In this document: piece by piece, positions 6,073-10,122 of the stretch
Position numbering within the stretch: position 1 is the first letter of the stretch
How the letters are laid out: the number at the start of each line of letters is the position of its first letter
Assembly (NCBI GenBank): GCA_035541995.1
Contig: DATKMG010000596.1
Coordinates: 1 to 10,122, forward strand
DNA length: 10,122 nucleotides
Reading direction: 5' to 3'
Source of the DNA: DATKMG01 sp035541995
GTDB lineage: Bacteria; Acidobacteriota; Terriglobia; Versatilivoradales; Versatilivoraceae
Notes under the pieces: model-generated
The model's input: the letters and a program-made list of their open reading frames with translations, nothing else
Told to the model about the DNA's origin: nothing
Databases searched by the model: none
Made by a program: the position numbers and the translations under genes

Positions 6073-7257
6073 ATGCATTACAGGCAAATCTCGGACTTCA
6101 AGATAGTCGAGTCACGACTCTACTTCAGGGTTGGCTTTCTTTTTATCTTTTTGGCAATCTCAGGCAGATTCTGGAAGTCTGCTGTGGCGGCTCCTCTTCC
6201 TCTACAAATCTCTACAGGACCCGATTTAGGCCAACCGATTCCGCCATTTTATGCTGTTGATCAGGATGGCCGAAGGCAGACATTCGAGACCATTCGGGGC
6301 CCTCGCGGGGCCCTGATAGTTTTCTATCGGTCTGCCGACTGGTGACCCTACTGCAAAGCCCAACTGGTCGAGTTGGAGAAAAACAAAGAAATCCTGAGGA
6401 AGGAAGGACTGGGTGTCTGCGCTATCAGTTACGACAGTCAAGAGATTTTGAAAGCCTTTGCCGAGCGACGTCAGATCAGTATTCCATTGCTATCGGATCC
6501 CGATTCCAAGATCATTCGCGCCTTTGGGATCCTCAACAGTACTATCCCTCCCGATCAAATGGCATTTGGGATTCCTTACCCCGGCAGTTACCTCGTAGAT
6601 GAAAAAGGGAAAGTCAGGGCTAAGTACTTCGAAGAGGACTTTCGAGACCGTTATTCGACTGGAACAATCCTGGTCCACGAGTTAGGCTCGGCTCTGAATA
6701 CGAAACAGACAACCTTGGAGCAGGAGCATCTCTCCATTAAGTACTTTGCCAGCACAGAGGTTTGTTCTCCCGGCAGTCGAATTAGCCTGCTTGTCGAGAT
6801 TCAACTCAAGGACAAGGTGCACCTTTATGCGCCTGGCGCGCAGGGCTACGTGCCGCTCGAGTTGACTCTAAAACCATCGGCCGCGGTAACGCTTCACGCA
6901 CTTTCTTATCCGCCGTCTCACAGTCTTTTTCTTCCTGCCATCAAGGAGACTGTACCGGTGTACGAAGGCATCATCCGGCTCGTCCAGGATGTGACCATCA
7001 CGGCCAATCCGCCGGCTCTGACCAATGCCCTTAATCCTGGTGGCGAGCTATTCATCGATGGTAACCTGCAGTATCAGGCCTGTGATGACAAGATGTGCTA
7101 CCTGCCACAGTCCAAGCCGATCCGTTGGGTCGTAAAGATCCAGGAACTGGATCGAGAGCGGGCCCCCGAACCTTTGAGACATGGCAGTCAGATCAGGACC
7201 TCCTTCAATGGAGAGGCTCTGAACAGCCATGCAAACAAACCGGGACCTGCAAACTAA
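6073..7257 (+). CDS. Candidate selenoprotein: exported redoxin (UPYC) fused to a DsbD-alpha-like domain
   Basis: The frame from ATG 6073 to TAA 7255-7257 gives 394 residues if the TGA at 6343-6345 is read as selenocysteine 91. Residues 18-40 form a signal peptide or anchor ending AVAA. The redoxin (AhpC/TSA-like) domain covers about 50-200. Its active site reads YRSADW-U-PYCKAQLVEL, where relatives have CPYC; Cys94 is the partner. GIPYPGSYLVDEKGK carries the likely cis-proline at 170. Residues about 225-360 resemble the periplasmic N-terminal domain of DsbD: HLYAPGAQGYVPLEL, then YQACDDKMCYLP with Cys337 and Cys342. The expected role is a cell-envelope thiol-disulfide oxidoreductase or peroxidase, with the fused domain possibly passing electrons. 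AGAGG (6063-6067) lies 5 nt before the ATG. The 300 codons after the TGA stay open and conserved in character, which argues against decay. Alternatives are a recent nonsense mutation or a base error. No Sec-insertion genes are in the window. Confidence 0.75.
6343..6376 (+). promoter_or_regulatory. Putative bacterial SECIS element after the in-frame UGA
   Basis: After UGA (6343-6345) and a 14-nt spacer, CCAACT (6360-6365) and AGTTGG (6371-6376) form a perfect 6-bp stem closing a GGTCG loop (6366-6370). The loop starts 20 nt after the UGA and opens with two guanines. Known bacterial SECIS elements lie inside the coding sequence just after the UGA, with an apical loop about 16-37 nt downstream and a G among its first loop bases. 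The stem overlaps codons for Gln-Leu-Val-Glu-Leu, common in Cys relatives too, so chance pairing is possible. Confidence 0.55.
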
Positions 7258-7318
7258 CAATGAGAAAATCAGCCCGTTCGGACCTGGTTGAGTTTCAACA
7301 AGACGAATTGGCCTGTCC

Positions 7319-7630
7319 CTACACTGCCCGTGGAGAGTATTTAGGGTGGACTGAATTAGTTTGTTGCAGCAGGTTTTTCGAACTTCGAGTCGTCGATCGT
7401 GAGGTCGTGTTTTGCTTCTGAAATCTTGGTGACTCAAGGATCTGGTCGATAGTCAGTAGTGATTCGGCAGGTTTGGTCTCAGCAGATTTGGCGGTATCCC
7501 GCGCTTTCAGTGACAGTGCCAAACCCACTAATGCAACGATCAATACAATGAGTTTTCTCCCACCTTTTCCGTTTGGCCTTATTTCTGGTTGAGAATTGTG
7601 GACACTCAGTGGTTGACCCTCAACGCGCAC
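7319..7630 (-). CDS. Doubtful small membrane ORF behind the beta-galactosidase gene
   Basis: A 103-codon frame opens with GTG at 7630, directly after the TGA of the preceding gene. It has one hydrophobic segment at about residues 26-42 (KLIVLIVALVGLALSLK), then a polar region AKSAETKPAESLLTIDQILE that looks coding. The last 30 residues are Ser/Thr-rich and unconvincing. A shifted frame over about 7365-7427 reads KISEAKHDLTIDDSKFEK then PAATN and stop (TAA at 7365-7367), which looks more natural, so a frameshift near 7430 is possible. No good ribosome binding site is seen at the GTG. It may be a translationally coupled small protein or not a gene. Confidence 0.3.
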   Translation of the reverse strand: MRVEGQPLSVHNSQPEIRPNGKGGRKLIVLIVALVGLALSLKARDTAKSAETKPAESLLTIDQILESPRFQKQNTTSRSTTRSSKNLLQQTNSVHPKYSPRAV

Positions 7631-9907
7631 TCAAGTAATCTCAACCACTTTTACGGTCATGGCCTCTAAACGATGCCGCCCGGCACTGACCATGGCATTC
7701 TTAAAGGCCGGGAGGCAGCTGACGTCCGCCTCCATTGGAGACGAAAACAGGTTCATAAGGAACAGAATCGATTTGGAGTCTTTGGTTCTCAAGGAGGTCC
7801 AGACACTCGAATTGGAGCAGTTGACCCTCTGTTTGATTGCAAGGCGGTTCATGAGAGCCCGTAGCATCTGTTCGTGTTCGTGTTTGGCATGGATCCACCG
7901 AAATCCCAGGAAAAGCAGGGTTCCTCCTCCATCGGTCTTCAGCCTCCAAGCTAAAGGGGACTTGCCGATTTCATCGACACCCAGCACTTCAGCTCTTTGG
8001 GGAAGACGCGTGGTTGGAAAAACTTCGCCATTGTTGTATATGTTGACAACATTATCGACGGTGACCCTTACAAATTCGTTTTTCGTAGAGACCAACAGCG
8101 GCGAGCCAAGGAAATCGGAGAGAACAGTGCACGGCTTAAGATCATCATCAACCGAAGGCAGGACCGGCAGCAACAGCACACTGCCACCTTGCTTCAAAAA
8201 ACGGACGATGCGGGCCTGTTTTCCGGCACTCATAGATGCAGAAGAAACGACAATAACCGGCGTTGCGGTGTCCGACACCCAATCATCGGAACGCAAGTCA
8301 CAAAGCAGGGGAGAGAGACTGCTGCAGAGCGCCGTGGTCAGGACTCCTTTGCGATAGAAATCCCAGGCTTCGGTACTTGAAAATAGAAAGGCTCCCCGGT
8401 TTTTCCAGTAGTTATCAGCGCGTGCCATTGTGAAGTCAAGACCCAGGCGACAGTCGAACTCACGCTCGGCTTCCATCAGCCACGCCTGGTCTCTCAGAAA
8501 AAGGCCAAAATCCTTCTGGACCTGGTACAACGGGCGGACTTCGCCATTAGCACCGATAGGAGCTCCATAGTCATAGATGTCGGTCGTGCTGCCGGCCCCC
8601 TGCGGGTTTGGCCCCCCTGTAAATATGTAGTAGTTGCTTCCTTTCATCCCATAGGCCAGATTCGTCCAGTAACACGCTTTGCTGTCTTCCGGCGTGATTG
8701 GCGGCCAGTCTGAGAGGCTTCCCGAAGGCAGTTCGAAGACTGTTGAAGGGAACCCCATCAACCTCAACATTTCCAATGAATAGAAGACATTGAGCGCATA
8801 CTGGGGAGTGGGGTTGTTTTGAGGCCAGTTCTGATCCAGATTGTAATAGTGGTCCGAACCGAGAATGAAGGAGTCGCCAAGCGCCTTAGCCGTTTCCACG
8901 AAATATGCGTTCATATTAGGACTGGCGGAGTTGTGTATAAGGGGAGTATCGATCCCGTGTTCTCGAATCAGGGCCGACAAGATTTGAGCGTATTCAGCAA
9001 TGGTACCGAGGTAGAAATCGAAATAGTCCTTCATTCGTCGAATTTCCGGCACTTTGGCTGTGGTAGCGGGTGCAATCGGTCTAACGGCCTCAAAAGAGCT
9101 GAAATTGGCTTCATAATGCCGGTTCAGTTGGCCGATTGTACTGTAGCGTTCTCGCAGAAAATGTGGAAATCTTCCGTCAATCTTGCCAAAACCCATCGAG
9201 ACGGAATTGTAGTCAAGGCTGTTGTTCCAGATATGTACCCCTGTCATCTCATTATCGAGCTGCACATAGGCGATGGGTCCCCCGCGGGTAACCGTGTATT
9301 TGGAAATGATAGGACAGACATAACTGAACCACTTTCGAACTTTTTCGAGGAAGAGGGGGTGGACATATGAAACGGAAGCAACACGAAACGGTTGTCCATC
9401 AATAGACTGAGCTCGGAGTTCCGGGTAATTCTGGCACAACCACCCAGGCAACCCGTCATACTGCAGTTCCGAGTACTGGTAAGGGCCGGGCCGGGCGATG
9501 ACATAGAGGCCGGCCTCATGTGCGGTCTCGAGAAAACTCTCCAGGTCGCGAACGCCTTCTTTCCCGCCAAACTGGATATTGCCTTCACTGGGTTCGTGGA
9601 TGAGCCAAGGGATGTAGGTGGCAACGCAATTGCCGCCAGCCTGTTTGAGCAGCTCCATCCGTTTTCGCCACTCCAGTTTGGGGACGCGGAAATAATGAAA
9701 TTCCCCTGAGCAAAGATAAACAGGCTTTCCGCCTATCCGGTAGCACTGCCAATCGTGCTTAATGAGGCTCAGCGGTTTTCTGCCTGTGTCTGATTGAGGG
9801 AACAGGAAAGACCTGCGCCCGAGCGTTTCGCTCGACGCGGAAGCAGCACTCAAAAGTGTGCCCAGGCCCGTCAACGAAAGGGCCTTATTAAAAGATCGTC
9901 GGTCCAT
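7631..9907 (-). CDS. Tat-exported beta-galactosidase-type glycoside hydrolase (GH35-like)
   Basis: This 758-residue enzyme should cleave terminal beta-galactosides, perhaps from plant polysaccharides, outside the cytoplasm. Residues 1-26 form a Tat signal (DRRSFNK, then ALSLTGLGTLLSAASAS). The TIM barrel runs from about 50 to 475: GEFHYFRVPKLEWRKRMELL, the AGGNCVATYIPWLIHEP strand, YVIARPGPYQYSEL, and GGPIAYVQLDNE with Glu220 as likely acid/base. STVFELPSGSLSDW supplies Glu392 as likely nucleophile. Both sites differ in wording from typical GH35 (QIENEYG; TEFWTGW), so this is a divergent branch and the substrate is uncertain. Residues about 545-600 (TPVIVVSSASMSAGKQARIV, KQGGSVLLLP) resemble the amidotransferase-like trimerisation domain of GH42 enzymes. 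The far C-terminus is a beta-rich region. The ATG at 9907 has AGGA 11 nt upstream, rather far. It converges on the redoxin gene. Confidence 0.88.
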   Translation of the reverse strand: MDRRSFNKALSLTGLGTLLSAASASSETLGRRSFLFPQSDTGRKPLSLIKHDWQCYRIGGKPVYLCSGEFHYFRVPKLEWRKRMELLKQAGGNCVATYIPWLIHEPSEGNIQFGGKEGVRDLESFLETAHEAGLYVIARPGPYQYSELQYDGLPGWLCQNYPELRAQSIDGQPFRVASVSYVHPLFLEKVRKWFSYVCPIISKYTVTRGGPIAYVQLDNEMTGVHIWNNSLDYNSVSMGFGKIDGRFPHFLRERYSTIGQLNRHYEANFSSFEAVRPIAPATTAKVPEIRRMKDYFDFYLGTIAEYAQILSALIREHGIDTPLIHNSASPNMNAYFVETAKALGDSFILGSDHYYNLDQNWPQNNPTPQYALNVFYSLEMLRLMGFPSTVFELPSGSLSDWPPITPEDSKACYWTNLAYGMKGSNYYIFTGGPNPQGAGSTTDIYDYGAPIGANGEVRPLYQVQKDFGLFLRDQAWLMEAEREFDCRLGLDFTMARADNYWKNRGAFLFSSTEAWDFYRKGVLTTALCSSLSPLLCDLRSDDWVSDTATPVIVVSSASMSAGKQARIVRFLKQGGSVLLLPVLPSVDDDLKPCTVLSDFLGSPLLVSTKNEFVRVTVDNVVNIYNNGEVFPTTRLPQRAEVLGVDEIGKSPLAWRLKTDGGGTLLFLGFRWIHAKHEHEQMLRALMNRLAIKQRVNCSNSSVWTSLRTKDSKSILFLMNLFSSPMEADVSCLPAFKNAMVSAGRHRLEAMTVKVVEIT

Positions 9908-10122
9908 AGTTTATTGAATCCTGATGATTGCGGAGTATTCCTTGAGAAATGTGAGATGACTCCCGAAGGTGGCACACTGTTGGGGGGAGGTGGCAACGCC
10001 GCAAAGGAAGACCACCAGCTCTTCCATGGTGCCGAAAGGATTGTAAGGGTTTATGTCTCCTCTTGCAATTCAGAATTTCCAGAAATGACCAAACGTCTGA
10101 CGGGTCCGATCGAGAATGGATT
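9908..10122 (-). other. Upstream region of the glycoside hydrolase, possible tail of a further minus-strand gene
   Basis: Read on the minus strand from the window edge, one frame gives a 23-residue tail (ending RRLVISGNSELQEET) with TAA at 10051-10053. Another frame is open through the whole region but its composition, rich in His, Arg and Pro, is not protein-like. The remaining 143 bp before the ATG show no recognisable promoter or operator. Whether the hydrolase is first in its operon cannot be told. Confidence 0.3.

Noticed and set aside
6343..6345. TGA read as Trp or Gly under an alternative genetic code
   Set aside because: Several genes here end in TGA (2629-2631, 7631-7633) with no sensible extension, and the family has Cys at this site, not Trp or Gly.
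6373..7257. A separate gene starting after the TGA
   Set aside because: The start would be a TTG inside the first redoxin helix with no ribosome binding site, and it would leave out the active site. The frame is the same as that upstream of the TGA.
7260..7421. A 53-residue plus-strand frame after the redoxin gene
   Set aside because: There is no ribosome binding site, and the sequence has no recognisable domain or signal.
7659..9709. Long plus-strand open frames opposite the glycoside hydrolase
   Set aside because: They are antisense shadows of a well-supported gene and their composition is not protein-like.
1..10122. tRNA or rRNA genes
   Set aside because: No cloverleaf with a GTTCRA-type T-loop and no conserved ribosomal segment was noticed on either strand by eye; a tRNAscan run would settle it.

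Overview
The window looks like chromosomal DNA of an acidobacterium-type soil or sediment bacterium. This is inferred from protein style, not from a marker gene: a PadR regulator beside a YPEEFR-type membrane protein, a short ECF sigma factor of the TIGR02999 kind, a small secreted protein of the 'PFSFVVGQKTLPAGEY' type and a Tat-exported glycoside hydrolase are a familiar acidobacterial mix. Gene density is moderate, and the intergenic DNA is long and rich in short hairpin repeats. TGA is used as an ordinary stop by several genes, so standard code 11 applies.

Layout. Positions 1-97 hold the end of an unseen upstream gene and a clear rho-independent terminator. Positions 98-500 are non-coding and contain an inverted repeat pair enclosing two REP-like hairpins. 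Positions 501-2631 form a small operon: a near-consensus promoter overlaid by three ATATATC repeats spaced exactly 15 bp apart, then a PadR repressor, then a large single-pass membrane protein. Positions 2632-3758 are a 1.1-kb gene-free block packed with several families of short palindromic repeats. Positions 3759-4927 hold a divergent pair, an ECF sigma factor (minus) and a small secreted protein (plus). Positions 4928-5219 contain strong hairpins. A four-helix membrane protein (5220-5684, minus) follows.

The most notable region is 5775-7257. First comes a decayed, frameshifted fragment of an alkaline-phosphatase-superfamily phosphodiesterase. Next to it is a 394-residue exported redoxin fused to a DsbD-alpha-like domain. 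Its reading frame is interrupted by one TGA exactly where the family has the nucleophilic Cys of its CPYC motif, giving U-P-Y-C. A 6-bp stem with a GGUCG loop starts 14 nt after the TGA, as expected of a bacterial SECIS element. This is best read as a candidate selenoprotein: a secreted Sec-dependent thiol redox enzyme that may exchange electrons through its own DsbD-alpha domain. A nonsense mutation or a base-call error remains possible.

Positions 7319-9907 (minus) hold a Tat-exported family-35-type beta-galactosidase, convergent with the redoxin, and a doubtful small membrane ORF directly behind it. The last 215 bases are its upstream region and possibly the tail of another minus-strand gene.
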